The notes under the pieces: model-generated | Seen by the model: the letters and a program-made list of their open reading frames with translations, nothing else | Databases searched by the model: none | What the model was told of the DNA's origin: nothing | Assembly (NCBI GenBank): GCA_001936135.1 | Contig: CP012817.1 | Span: forward strand, 3,348,001-3,412,000 | Reading direction: 5' to 3' | DNA length: 64,000 nt | Origin: Saccharomycopsis fibuligera x Saccharomycopsis cf. fibuligera | Taxonomy: Eukaryota > Ascomycota > Saccharomycetes > Ascoideales > Saccharomycopsidaceae | Made by a program: the position numbers and the translations under genes | In this document: piece by piece, positions 41,215 to 52,064 of the stretch | Position numbering within the stretch: position 1 is the first letter of the stretch | How the letters are laid out: the number at the start of each line of letters is the position of its first letter

Positions 41215-41719
41215 ATGAATATTTCTAACGTTTGCATTGCTGTTTTACTTTAAGTTGCTGGCACCGCTGCTGCTCCTGTCAATATCACCAATACTAACAA
41301 AGGTCAAAGTAAAATACTACGACCTCTAGCCCCTTCTCAACCCATACTACCGCAACCTCCAAGACCGCCTGGACCAAGTGTTCATCATTTCGTTTCTTCT
41401 TTCGATAGTATACTTCATAAGAGATTTACTGACAACAACACAACATTCGAAAATAAAGGGTTCTTGGGCGATCTTTTTGGTCATCACAAAGCCAGCGCTA
41501 GCACCCGCACCACAGCTTGGCCATAATAGTCCAAATGGGCAAGGAGATCACTTCGTTTCATCCTCCAACAGTATCTTTGCTACTAACTCTACGCTCAAAA
41601 AAATATCATTCAGAAACTCAACTTCAGAAAAAAAAGGCTTTTTAGGAGGATTATCTTGTCATCACCATGATGAGCAAGTACCTGGAGTATCCCAACCTCA
41701 ACCAGGTCCACATCATTAA
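41215..41719 (+). pseudogene. Disabled gene for a small secreted repeat protein
   Basis: An ATG at 41215 opens a typical signal peptide (MNISNVCIAVLL) that hits TAA at 41251-41253. The same frame continues immediately as a normal signal-peptide end (VAGTAAAP) and runs to 41526. The coding sense then moves to the +1 frame and ends at TAA 41717-41719. Two imperfect internal repeats support one original frame: first copy HHFVSSFDSI ... ENKGFLGDLFGHHK, second copy DHFVSSSNSIF ... EKKGFLGGLSCHHH. The sequence is Pro- and His-rich, with a dibasic KR in the first copy. Upstream lies an intact-looking promoter (tataaat near 41075) and an A/C-rich leader. So one nonsense change and one frameshift break the gene. 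A sequencing error could explain either, less likely both. No known family recognised. Confidence 0.65.
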
Positions 41720-41842
41720 GTTCGATAAAACAGTACGCTTTTTCTTTCTTTCTACGAATAATATTTAATTATTTGGTTATTTAAAGTTTTTGTACTACTT
41801 AGCAAAAACTTTGAACCTATTTCAACTCTTGTTCAACTTCAA

Positions 41843-41875
<33 letters not shown>

Positions 41876-43222
41876 GTTTCTATTTTAGTGAATAGTTTGT
41901 TTTGGCTATAGTTTAACTCGATGTTTCAGGTGGGTTTTCACAGTTTGTATCGATTTATTTTTTCGTTGCTCAGACAACAACGACCACAATGCATGTGACT
42001 CCTCACAAATACAATAGTAATTTTGACAGCATCAAATTTAAGTGATTTGTTTTTTGACAGCTTCTCGGAGGGTCCCCAAATGAGGCAAAAATTTGGCGTA
42101 CAATTCAGTTATGGAGCAGCCCAAATAGGAAATTTGTTAGGAAAAGGTGCACGTATCTCGCACAATAACTTATAAGCTACTGCATGTGCAATCGATGCTT
42201 TGAAAATCAAACATTGTCGGGTGTACTGTGAGAAAAATGTGGGATTGGCTGTTTGAAATTTGTAGTCAAAATAACAGCTAATTTGCAACACTACATATTA
42301 AAACGACGGGCAGTCTTCGGTAAAATAGACCGCTCTGAATAAGCTTAGGTTCTTATATCACAGTACTCTGGCACTGGCTAAGCCAAAAATAGAATTAAAA
42401 GGAAAAATAAGAGGTTGGCCATCTGTAATTCGGACTAAAATAAGATTGCGTCTCGTTATTTCCCTTTTGGGAAATCATAAATGAGAAGCGAGCATAACCG
42501 GATTGTGCCATGGAAACTGAACAACTGAAACAGTTTATAAATTTTTGAAAAATAAAGTTATGTCGGATACTGTGTGTTTATTTTGTGAAGAAATACCGTC
42601 TCCGCACTGTTTAAACTTTTAGTGATAATGCAAAGAGAGGGTGGTCGAGTTTTCTATGACAGCTGTAACGATGTTGGAAATAGCCCAAAACAAGGTTGTG
42701 ACGCAGCCGAGTAGTAGCAGTTTATGATCATGTGATATGCATAAAAACTCCCGTTTAAACAGGAATAAAAACTTGGATATGACAAAAATAACAGTTATTG
42801 TTCCCGTATGCGCGGGGCTGTGGTGCCTCAACACGCAGCAGACTGATCAGCTTCTCAACATCGCCCTCGATAATAAAGTCTCCAGTCGCTATTCACGGGC
42901 TGCAACGATCCTCTTTATTCCTCCTTTTTGCTAGCCATTATATTTTAAAATTCAATCCCCTTTTCTTTGTTTTATCTATTTCTTATCCCCCAACTTTAAA
43001 TAAGCTCTATTTTCGGAATGCGTCTAGTGCCAATTCTCCTGGAACACTTCCGACACTTAAACGTCAGCTCGTAACCCAAACTCTATTTGATTTCAGGACT
43101 CGTCGTTTTCTTATATCATCCTAGAAAACCGACGTTCTGCCACTTCCTCTGGTTAACGAGAATACGGTTCTCGGACCTCAAGCTTGAAGTTAACAGCAAT
43201 ATTAACTACTACTATAACCCAA
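41720..43222. other. Spacer before the RING-PH-VWA scaffold gene
   Basis: 1.5 kb with a T29 tract (41847-41875). The last 350 bp should be the scaffold gene's promoter and leader. No gene recognised. Confidence 0.6.
41847..41875. repeat. Poly(T) tract, 29 bp
   Basis: Homopolymer in the spacer just beyond the secreted-repeat pseudogene. Confidence 0.95.
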
Positions 43223-46200
43223 ATGAGTGACATTAATTCATCAAAGCACAGAGGATCCTTGAGCCCTTTAAGTAGACTCTCATTGAGGAACAGATCTATC
43301 CATTCAACCTTCATGTCCAGCAATGGCTCAAGCTCAACTGGTTCCTATTTAAACAAAAGTGAGAAGAAAGTTTCAGCCCAATCCAATCCTTTTTTCTCAA
43401 AATCACCAAAATCTTTTTCTCGAAGCAAGAAATACATCCCTCCACCATTGAAGATTTCCAGTAATGCACCAGTACATTCAAATACTTCCTTTGAGCAAGC
43501 AACAACTTCAACGACTTTGGAAAGATCATCCAGCAATACAAATTACTCTAGTGGGTCCAGTATTTTTAAATATGGCAGTAGTTCCCGCAAAAGCAGCGCA
43601 AATAGCGAAGACAACTTATTTATGAGTTCCTGTCCAGTGTTTGAAAACTGTAAAAGAAACTCAGTGTCTAGTTCCAGTACTTCTGTTTCTTCAAATTCAG
43701 ACACAACATCAGTGACAAGAGTCAGCACTAAGCATACTAAGCCACGCCGTTCAATTGTTGGCAAAAATTGCGCTATTTGCTCTGATCCATTTCAGCTATC
43801 TGTAGGAGGTACCACCGATAGAATCATATCCCTAACTTGTGAACATGATTGCCATTATGAATGTTACTTGGTAATGATGAACAAATTTGACACTTCAAAA
43901 TTGCCAACGTGCACCATCTGCAATAGAAAAACAAAACCTATTAATAGTCATGAGTTTGACCAAATTGTGCAAACAAGTTTATCCGAAGACCTTACAGATT
44001 CCTTTGTACTCGATTGCTATAGCGCGGCTTATGGCCCTTCTTTTATCCCACCAATTTTCAATCTTCCTAATAATTCACCAAATGGTGAGACAAGCTTCAA
44101 TACTACACAAATATCATATGGTTCAGAAGTGTTTTCTCCACAATTTGAAGAGTTTCAAGCGTCAACACCATTAACTGCTAGCACTACCGTTCCCCCCTTT
44201 AACTTCGATATGATGTCTCCCGTCGGTGTTCAAAGCAAGTCAGTTAGTGCTTTTAGTGCTGCCGTTACTACTCCACAACAAACAAGAGAACCAAAAGCAC
44301 TTGTTAGTCATGATGAACAACTTTTGCAAGAAATGGCAAAGCCAAAAGTCAAATTGGTTCCAGAATATTCCAAGATACTTATCAATGAGTCAACCGAGAA
44401 GCACGAGCTACCATGTCTTTTGAATGTCAACATGAGTGAATATGACATCAACAACTTCAGCAAAACCATTGAAGAAATTGAGATTGAGAGAGAAAACAGG
44501 TTAGAGATTTCAAACTGGATAATTCTCAATTATTTGAAAAAGTTGAAAAATTTTGATAATTTCAGGATCAAAGAAAATGGTGACTGTTTGGTAATGTTCG
44601 ATATCCTTAGTGTTGAAGAAGCTCCCGAACAGTGGGAAACATACCATTGTTTCTTATTCGAAGATATACTATTGCTTGTTGATGACGTCAAGGGGGCAAT
44701 TAGCGGTTCAATCAAATACAAGGAGGATTTGGCATCTATATCCGTAGTTAACATGAATAGTATCATTCTCAATTTATCCACAATCAGTCTTCCAGAGTTA
44801 AAGATAAAGTCATCAAGCAATATAATCGTCAAGAAATGGAAGACTTACTTGGCTAAACAATCATTGGACCAAAACCGCCACCATAGACAGCCCCAAAAGG
44901 GCGGGTCAGACATATATGACTTTGTTCCTTTGATTCAAATGTCAACCAATGCTTGGGACGTTATCTCAGAAACAAAAATCATTCCTGAAGAAGTCAAGCA
45001 CATGTACGAGCTTCTCAACAATGACATGGAACTTCCACTTCCGCTTTTAAAAAAGCTCATCCCTGGTCCCGAACCGCTTCCAGTGAGGTTGATTTTGGCT
45101 GTTTCTTTAATCAACAAGTCATCTCTATCCAATACCGAGTATATGGCTCAAATAATGCGTATAATAAAAAACGCCTTGAATAACTTGAACCCAGCAGTGG
45201 ACATGTTAGGTATTGTATACATTTCCAAATCGGCTATTAGAACTGGTTTCCTGGAAGTCAGCAAGAAGACATCTTCTTATATTTCTGGCATTTCCGATTG
45301 GGAATCGATGGCAAGACAACTTGAGTGCTTATCAATCTATGATAACAACAATCCAGCTGAAGATATTGATAATCTTGAGGAAGCGGCATTATACTTGGAG
45401 GCCACAGAAAGACTTTTGGAACTTTGGGGTGATTGCAACAATAACAGGCCCCAAGATGTTGCTGGCGCTAATGGCTCAAATTATATCAAGAAGTTGGTGT
45501 TGTTAAATGATTCATTTCATGGAAATGGCGCCAATCCAAAAAGTTATCTGGACAAGTTGCATGAAAAGACAATCACGCGGCTATTGAAGAAAGTTGTACG
45601 TCAATTCAAGTTCTCGGTGCATGCGTATTTGATCAACAGCAAGTTTGACAACCACATTATTTGGTTTCTTAACAAGCTTATGGCTGAAAATTATTACACG
45701 TTGGGTTCCAATTTTTCGCGTTTGCCATCAATTGAAAGTTTTGATATTGTTGACTTGATTCAAAATCATATCAGAAAGATTACGGTGCCCTGCTTAAAGA
45801 TTAAAATTTCTAGTTTGAAGAAAAAGAATATCAAAGTTAGCCGTTGCGAACTTGTCAATAATGATATTTCACTATTGGAGACAATTTATGAAGCTACCAG
45901 CGACGATGATGCAAGTGCGATTTCTTTGAGCAATAATTTTGATGGTCTCGGAAAATATGGCGATGATGATGTCTTAGGGTTTAGCGAACTGAATATTGTT
46001 TCGAGTGATACTTCTGCAGATTCAGATGATGACGCTGGAAATAGCGAAGAAATTGAAATCTTTGTTAATGATATTTGTCCTGGATATTCAAAAAGCATCT
46101 TGGTCGATGCTCACTTCAAATTCACCAGAAAATTCAAGCAAATCCTTAAGTGCAACGCCATAAATGAATCACATTGTTCCCAGTTCTCATATGATCAACA

Positions 46201-46942
46201 TCAACAAGATTATCATAATGAAACTTTCTACAAATGTCCGTTGCTTCAGTATTCTGGAGCATACCAAAATTCCAAAATCAGCACCACCGACATTAATGTG
46301 GAACTTGGTTTCTCCAAATCCAACAACTCCAACGAAACCTTAACTGAATACTATAATAACAGCAGCAACGCAGCTAGCAGCACTTTCACTGCATCAAGAC
46401 AATTTGTCAGAGATAGCGTCAATTCAATGATATTCCCAAGCAGCAAACATGCAAGCATAGCCTCCTCAATTTCTGCTTCTGAGTTTGAATTGCCAATCTT
46501 CCCAATGCCTTTAACCAATACCAGAGACATTCTATACGCAAAGAGACAAATTCAACTAACAGTGATTCATAACCTAATCTATGCTATCAAGCTACACAAA
46601 GCACAGGAACAACAACTACAGAAAAGCAATAACGCTGTTTTGTTTTCCAGTGAAACAGCATCATTTGTGACCGGCAGTGAAACTGGCACAAAATTTGCCA
46701 AGTCGCTTATTCTTGAGCTTATTAGTAGCATTTTCGCCATCGGAAAAGGATGCAAACCAATTACTACGTCTGTTAAAGATTTTCATATTGAGGGAGATTT
46801 ATACTATGATCAAGCAAGCAATACTAAGTATATTGAATACTTGAGTTTTATTTTGGGGACAATTGCTGAGCTTTATGAGTTTAGTGCTGAGGATGCTTTC
46901 AATAGTAGTTATGAGTTGATTTGTGGATTGTGTTTCCAATAA
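43223..46942 (+). CDS. RING-PH-VWA scaffold of the STE5/FAR1 type
   Basis: 1239 residues from the ATG at 43223; an in-frame extension to 43184 starts only at TTG. The N-terminus is Ser-rich and basic (SRLSLRNRS). A RING-H2 domain spans about 183-237 (NCAICSDPF, CEHDCHYEC, CTICNRK). A PH-like domain spans about 440-545 (WETYHCFLFEDILLLVDD ... VKKWKTYLA). A VWA-like domain spans about 600-770 (LPVRLILAVSLINKSS) without a clear MIDAS Asp. The order and spacing resemble yeast Ste5, the scaffold that binds G-beta-gamma and the MAPK cascade during pheromone response. Far1 shares the RING and PH parts. The C-terminal 350 residues are Ser/Asn-rich with an acidic patch near 960-985. Ste5 and Far1 orthology cannot be decided here. 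Confidence 0.8.
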   Translation: MSDINSSKHRGSLSPLSRLSLRNRSIHSTFMSSNGSSSTGSYLNKSEKKVSAQSNPFFSKSPKSFSRSKKYIPPPLKISSNAPVHSNTSFEQATTSTTLERSSSNTNYSSGSSIFKYGSSSRKSSANSEDNLFMSSCPVFENCKRNSVSSSSTSVSSNSDTTSVTRVSTKHTKPRRSIVGKNCAICSDPFQLSVGGTTDRIISLTCEHDCHYECYLVMMNKFDTSKLPTCTICNRKTKPINSHEFDQIVQTSLSEDLTDSFVLDCYSAAYGPSFIPPIFNLPNNSPNGETSFNTTQISYGSEVFSPQFEEFQASTPLTASTTVPPFNFDMMSPVGVQSKSVSAFSAAVTTPQQTREPKALVSHDEQLLQEMAKPKVKLVPEYSKILINESTEKHELPCLLNVNMSEYDINNFSKTIEEIEIERENRLEISNWIILNYLKKLKNFDNFRIKENGDCLVMFDILSVEEAPEQWETYHCFLFEDILLLVDDVKGAISGSIKYKEDLASISVVNMNSIILNLSTISLPELKIKSSSNIIVKKWKTYLAKQSLDQNRHHRQPQKGGSDIYDFVPLIQMSTNAWDVISETKIIPEEVKHMYELLNNDMELPLPLLKKLIPGPEPLPVRLILAVSLINKSSLSNTEYMAQIMRIIKNALNNLNPAVDMLGIVYISKSAIRTGFLEVSKKTSSYISGISDWESMARQLECLSIYDNNNPAEDIDNLEEAALYLEATERLLELWGDCNNNRPQDVAGANGSNYIKKLVLLNDSFHGNGANPKSYLDKLHEKTITRLLKKVVRQFKFSVHAYLINSKFDNHIIWFLNKLMAENYYTLGSNFSRLPSIESFDIVDLIQNHIRKITVPCLKIKISSLKKKNIKVSRCELVNNDISLLETIYEATSDDDASAISLSNNFDGLGKYGDDDVLGFSELNIVSSDTSADSDDDAGNSEEIEIFVNDICPGYSKSILVDAHFKFTRKFKQILKCNAINESHCSQFSYDQHQQDYHNETFYKCPLLQYSGAYQNSKISTTDINVELGFSKSNNSNETLTEYYNNSSNAASSTFTASRQFVRDSVNSMIFPSSKHASIASSISASEFELPIFPMPLTNTRDILYAKRQIQLTVIHNLIYAIKLHKAQEQQLQKSNNAVLFSSETASFVTGSETGTKFAKSLILELISSIFAIGKGCKPITTSVKDFHIEGDLYYDQASNTKYIEYLSFILGTIAELYEFSAEDAFNSSYELICGLCFQ

Positions 46943-47679
46943 AATTTATTCTTTATTTTTAATCTTTTCTTTTCTCATCTTTATTTTTTCATCCATCTTT
47001 ACTTCTGCTTTATGTCATTGTTCTATATTATACTTGTATATACTTTATTTTTTTACAATTATTTACAACCATATCTGTTTAATTTCCCAAGGCATTACCT
47101 CAAAGCCAGCTATTCATCGTTTCATTTTTTGCATAGTCAGTGTAGCCCTTACTTTTTATGTTTTCTCCATAATTTTTTTTATCAAAATTTGATACTTTTA
47201 GTTCTGCTTAATATTACAGATAATTGGTTTGAAAATGATTATGTCACTTGTTGAGGAAAAATGTAGTACTTTTATAAGGATTGCTTTATAAAAATTGCGC
47301 TCGCAGACAAAGCTTAGAGAATTGAAAGTAAACTTCCCAACTTAACTGTTTATTGATCAAAGCAAAGATAAGAAAATAAACCAATTTTAAGAAAGAGCAA
47401 ACTCTATTAGACTGGCCGCACTAAAAAGCAAAAATACAAAGCAAAAGAACTAGAAATAAAGAACCAATAAAAAATTTATAGTTTGAGAAATTTTGAAGAT
47501 GAATGCGAAACTAAGGGCAAAATTAAAGATTCATAAAAAAATAGTGAGATTAGAAATTAAAGATTAGAATGAGTAAGTAAGCCAAAACTTGAAAAAAAAT
47601 TATGCCAAAGAAAAATTTTAGAAAGAGTGATATCATCAAAAGTTGAGTTTTAAGTAATGCAAAGAAAGAAAAAAAAAGA
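46943..47679. other. Convergent spacer
   Basis: 737 bp between two converging genes, AT-rich 3' regions. Nothing recognised. Confidence 0.7.
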
Positions 47680-50600
47680 TCATAGCACAATTTCTACAAT
47701 ACCTTTCTCAGGTGTTGTAGTAATGAAAGAGGATCTGGTTCCGGTTTTAGTAGGTAACTTAACTGCCTCAACGCCTCCAGGGTACACATGTGCATACTTG
47801 CATTGAGAAATATCAAGTTTTTTCAAAGGGCAACATCCAGAAAGCAAAATGTCTACACCTGCTCTAGTGATGCGAATACAACCCTTAAGAATTAAGACTT
47901 CCAAATTGACAAACGATAAAGACACAGAAAGCAAAGAAGCATCACTGACGGCATTGCCGCAAAATGATAAATTCAATTTTTTCAAATACGGAAACCCAAC
48001 TCTAAGCATGTCTATGGATGGTTCATCAAGGGCACAACAGAAAGATAAATCCAAGTTTTCCAAAAGTCCAGCAGAAAAGGTTAACGCAGAGATAGATCTC
48101 TGAGTTAGGAATGTACATTCAGATAAAATTAGAGTTTTGAGTCTAGGAAATCTTTTGTATAGCCAGAATGTAAAGCCTTGATCAGTTATAGTGGTGCATC
48201 TTTTGAGGTTGAGATATTCTAGTCTGTCATTCATATGGTTAGCGATATAGTACATCGTTTTGTCAGTGAGATATTTACAGTAGCTCAAATTTAAATTTTT
48301 CAAGTTTAAACAGCCAAAAGATTGTTGTAATTGATGAGTTTCTCCCAAGTAGTTGGGAGAAAACATTGAGAAAGTATCATTTTCAGCAATTAGTGATTGA
48401 TGTCGATGTTGAAGCGGAGTGTTGCTTCCAACTAATCTCTCGATAACTTCGTCTCTAACTCGTTTACAATTAGACAAATCAATTTCTTCAAGGACTCCAC
48501 CTACACTAGGTGATGCAACGTCCATGATTGCCATTGCGCTGACACTCCAAGCAGATCTCATCTTCAAGACTTTTAATGAACCATTGATGCCAATTTCATT
48601 AACTAGATAACTGAAACCTTTGTCAGTGATATGATAACAGTTGGAGATATTAAGCACTTTGACTCTTGGTCCAACAAAATCGGCAATGGAAATCAAAAGC
48701 TCGTCAGTGATGGCAGTATGATAAATTGATAAATCCAAAGACTTGAACAATTCTGGAGTCAAGTATAATATTTTTCTCCATCTTTGGTTTACTCTCCTTA
48801 ACTTCATCAATGTTTTCAAATCTAAAAACTTGAAAATTTCAATAAGAAGATTATCAGGCAATGATGGGGAATAACTTAGCAATGAAGAACGTCTTCTATT
48901 ATAATTACCATTGTCTAAATGAGAATACTTGAGTCTTTTGGCATGCGGCATATATTGAAATGGTTGGTGTCTAGGAAGATATGATTGGCCAGGGAATTTA
49001 CTCAAGGATGGAGTGAGTGGGTTTGATGAAGGCATGGTAAGATTAACCGATCCACGGCGATCAACTGCTGGCTTGTTGAATACATTACTCGCTTTTCTTG
49101 ATCTTAATTCAAATGCTGAACGTCTTCTCTTTCGCAATTCAGTATTATCGTTGCAACTGCTACTGCTATTGTTGTCACCAATGTAATTACAATCCATGTG
49201 CTGTATCTTTGCTGCCGGACCAAAGCCAGTAGTAGTCTCTGAAAGTACTGTAGCAATGGAAGATCTTCGTTTAGACGATGAATCAGTAGTAGAAAAGATA
49301 GAAAGAGAGTTACTTGAAGCATCACTGTTGGTTTTTGCATGACTAGAGTATATCCCAGAACCATTATTATTGAGAAACTTACTGTTCCATTGAATACTAG
49401 AGCCACTGGTAGTTGAAAAAGAGTTTGAATTTTTGGCTGGAAAAGAAAAATCATTAAGTTTGTCATTAAGTTTGTCATTAAATTTGTCATTATAATTGTC
49501 GTTAATTTTGTCATTGGTTTCAGAAAAATCCAATGGTGGAATGGGTATATCTTCATTTTGTCTTCCAGTTTCATTCACTTTGAGTCTCTGCTTAAACTCC
49601 TTTTTCTCGATACGAGGATTAGATTGATGTCTTTCAATGACTGTTTTATTCTCAAGAACTCTTTCCTTTGCAACTTTTTCAACCTCAGCGAAAATCTCAG
49701 GATAATTTTCACATAATTCCTTATTTTTGTCAAATGGAAACCTTAGCAACTTTACAGAAGTGACAGCTCGAACGTCTGCTGATCTATATTTTGTCTCTTG
49801 AGACGAAGGGTTTTTGATATACTCAATAAATGAAAATTCTCCAAAGTATTTGTACTTGTCTAACTTTGCCAAAACTTTTTCAAATTTTGTACCATGTAAC
49901 TCACTTCGTTCAAAATAAATTTCAATCCAATCGACAATTTCAACTTCGCCTTCCATGATAAAGTATAAGTCTGTGCCGATATCTCCTTTACGAAAAACAT
50001 ATTCATTGGGCTGTAAATTGATTACTGATGCATTATTGATTGTATGATCGATAAGAACGTTGACTGGCACTATGTTGACTAGCTCTAACTTGGAAAGAAA
50101 TCTTCTAGCAGGTATAAATAAATCAGTTAACGTCACTTGAGAACTCCCAGGTCCCACAAGTTGAGTTGAATTGTATTTCTGCTCACTGTCATTTGTAAAA
50201 TTGTCTTTTCGCACAGTATCTCTTTGTAGATTGTTATTTTGCAGATTCGCATTACTGACATTGACAGAGTAGGAACTATTTGTTTTCATGATATTAGGTA
50301 ATATTATTGATTTCTTTCTTTCTCTTTCATTAGCGAATACTTTTTCATTAGCACTTGGTAACAGTGGAGTAATACTTAACTTGCCACTTAGTCTTTTGGA
50401 TCTTTTGTTATCCTGCATTGACAATCTCTTTTGCGCTTCATCACGGATAAGCCTTTCAATATGAGGATAGTTGGGTAGAATGCTGTCTAGCGTTTCTTTA
50501 GTCACAACAGCCAGCAAGGTTTTGCTTTTAGCAATAACGGTAGCAGTTCTTGGTCTAGAATACAACACACCGATTTCACCAAAATAGGCACCGGGCTGTA

Positions 50601-51210
50601 GCTCGGCATGTACTGTTTCACCGTCCGGAGAAGTAGCGGATACCACGCCTTTCAAAAGGATATATAGTGATTTTGAAGGTTCGCCAAAACGGATAATGTA
50701 TTGTTGAGGATGATGAATGACCAACTTGATATTTGAAATGATTGCTGAATAAAATGATTTCGGAGCACTTCCAGGGAAAAGGCACTTTTGAAGGGTCTCC
50801 ACTAAGTTACTCGTCACTGGCAAATCGTCCTCTTCGTGTGTTTTATTGTCAAGAGGTGGTTCATTTTGAGTTTGTGAGTTTTCATTAGAAGATGGATCAA
50901 CGCAAAAGGTATCCTGAAGTATTAATTTCTCTCCACGTTCACCGGATAGTGATTTACTTTGAGTTTCATTACGTATGCTTGGTACTGAATCACCATTATC
51001 ATGCTTGTGAGATACCGGCCTCAGATTAACATCGATGTTGCGCAGCGGTTGATTGGTACCATTGCTTGTGAAGCTATAGTGTGAAAGATGTGTATCCTCG
51101 AGAGTGCTATAACTTTCTCTTTTAAGTGAGTTGCGAAGAGTCGGGGATGCTAACGGTGAGTGTCTTGTTGGAATAAACGATTTTTTCTGTTTGCTATCTT
51201 TGGAGTTCAT
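47680..51210 (-). CDS. Protein with two cyclic-nucleotide-binding domains, F-box and leucine-rich repeats
   Basis: 1176 residues. The first cNMP domain (about 143-262) has a good phosphate-binding cassette, GAYFGEIGVLYSRPRTATV (207-225), with the key Glu and Arg of PKA regulatory subunits. The second (about 365-520) keeps YFGEF but has lost the Arg context, so it may not bind nucleotide. A disordered Ser/Asn-rich linker (520-780) includes a repeated NDKxNDK unit. An F-box follows at about 783-830 (LPDNLLIEIFKFLDLKTLMK), then cysteine-type leucine-rich repeats (830-1150; VLNISNCYHITDKG, YLNLKRCTTITDQG, NLDLSFC). F-box plus LRR proteins are substrate adaptors of SCF ubiquitin ligases; the cNMP module suggests regulation by cAMP. 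Such fusions are found in fungi but I know no characterised yeast example. ATG at 51208-51210; intact frame. Confidence 0.88.
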   Translation of the reverse strand: MNSKDSKQKKSFIPTRHSPLASPTLRNSLKRESYSTLEDTHLSHYSFTSNGTNQPLRNIDVNLRPVSHKHDNGDSVPSIRNETQSKSLSGERGEKLILQDTFCVDPSSNENSQTQNEPPLDNKTHEEDDLPVTSNLVETLQKCLFPGSAPKSFYSAIISNIKLVIHHPQQYIIRFGEPSKSLYILLKGVVSATSPDGETVHAELQPGAYFGEIGVLYSRPRTATVIAKSKTLLAVVTKETLDSILPNYPHIERLIRDEAQKRLSMQDNKRSKRLSGKLSITPLLPSANEKVFANERERKKSIILPNIMKTNSSYSVNVSNANLQNNNLQRDTVRKDNFTNDSEQKYNSTQLVGPGSSQVTLTDLFIPARRFLSKLELVNIVPVNVLIDHTINNASVINLQPNEYVFRKGDIGTDLYFIMEGEVEIVDWIEIYFERSELHGTKFEKVLAKLDKYKYFGEFSFIEYIKNPSSQETKYRSADVRAVTSVKLLRFPFDKNKELCENYPEIFAEVEKVAKERVLENKTVIERHQSNPRIEKKEFKQRLKVNETGRQNEDIPIPPLDFSETNDKINDNYNDKFNDKLNDKLNDFSFPAKNSNSFSTTSGSSIQWNSKFLNNNGSGIYSSHAKTNSDASSNSLSIFSTTDSSSKRRSSIATVLSETTTGFGPAAKIQHMDCNYIGDNNSSSSCNDNTELRKRRRSAFELRSRKASNVFNKPAVDRRGSVNLTMPSSNPLTPSLSKFPGQSYLPRHQPFQYMPHAKRLKYSHLDNGNYNRRRSSLLSYSPSLPDNLLIEIFKFLDLKTLMKLRRVNQRWRKILYLTPELFKSLDLSIYHTAITDELLISIADFVGPRVKVLNISNCYHITDKGFSYLVNEIGINGSLKVLKMRSAWSVSAMAIMDVASPSVGGVLEEIDLSNCKRVRDEVIERLVGSNTPLQHRHQSLIAENDTFSMFSPNYLGETHQLQQSFGCLNLKNLNLSYCKYLTDKTMYYIANHMNDRLEYLNLKRCTTITDQGFTFWLYKRFPRLKTLILSECTFLTQRSISALTFSAGLLENLDLSFCCALDEPSIDMLRVGFPYLKKLNLSFCGNAVSDASLLSVSLSFVNLEVLILKGCIRITRAGVDILLSGCCPLKKLDISQCKYAHVYPGGVEAVKLPTKTGTRSSFITTTPEKGIVEIVL

Positions 51211-52017
51211 GATTGTTTCATAGGCAATTGACTACCTAGAAGCCCGCGGAATACTTCTTCTTAACGGTTGAAGCAGTGTAGATATATAGAGAACTTGTCG
51301 GGCAATGGTGATGTAAGTTGATAGATTATGGTTGCGGTTGATGTCTTCCTCGAGAAACAGGCGCTGCTGTGTCAGGGCCAAAAAAAAGTAAAAGTAAAGA
51401 AGCATCCATCAATGCTGTTTCACTTTTTTACTTTTATTTCATTTTATTTTTATTTTTTTATTTTTTTTCTTTCTGTTTTTTCCGCTTCACGTTTCTTTTT
51501 ATGCAGCTACTGCAGCCGAAGCTTCGATTTCTATTTAGAAAATGCCAGAGTTCTGAACTATCGTGACACTAATGACACGATAATAACACGATACTCCGAC
51601 TTTAATTTTATTTACCCAGATCTTGGCAGATCGCAGGGCCAATGACGTTTTTCTACCGCCAGTGGGATGATATTCTGGAAGTGGCCGTTTCTTTTCACAG
51701 TAAGCAATAATCATCTTGTGCCCTCTTTTGTTGTTTTTAAACTGGCACATATCGCCGAGTGACTGCTTTGCTTCTTTTTGATGCTTCCGTCGCATAACGC
51801 TGTACTATCATGTGGTGAGACGCGCAAATCCTGTAGCCGTTTTGTCTCGTACATTTTCGGGAGCCTATATAACCGAGCCAGCTACAACAGGACAGACAAT
51901 TTCGAAAACTATATGCTTTGGCAGGTTTGCGGACTCGCAGTCGGTTTTCACTCTCTATCAAAGATTTCTGTCAATTCTACTTAAAGTAGTATGTCGATTT
52001 GTAATGTATGCATAACT

Positions 52018-52064
<47 letters not shown>

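Noticed and set aside
43184-43222. 13-codon upstream extension of the scaffold gene
   Set aside because: Starts with TTG; the first ATG is at 43223.
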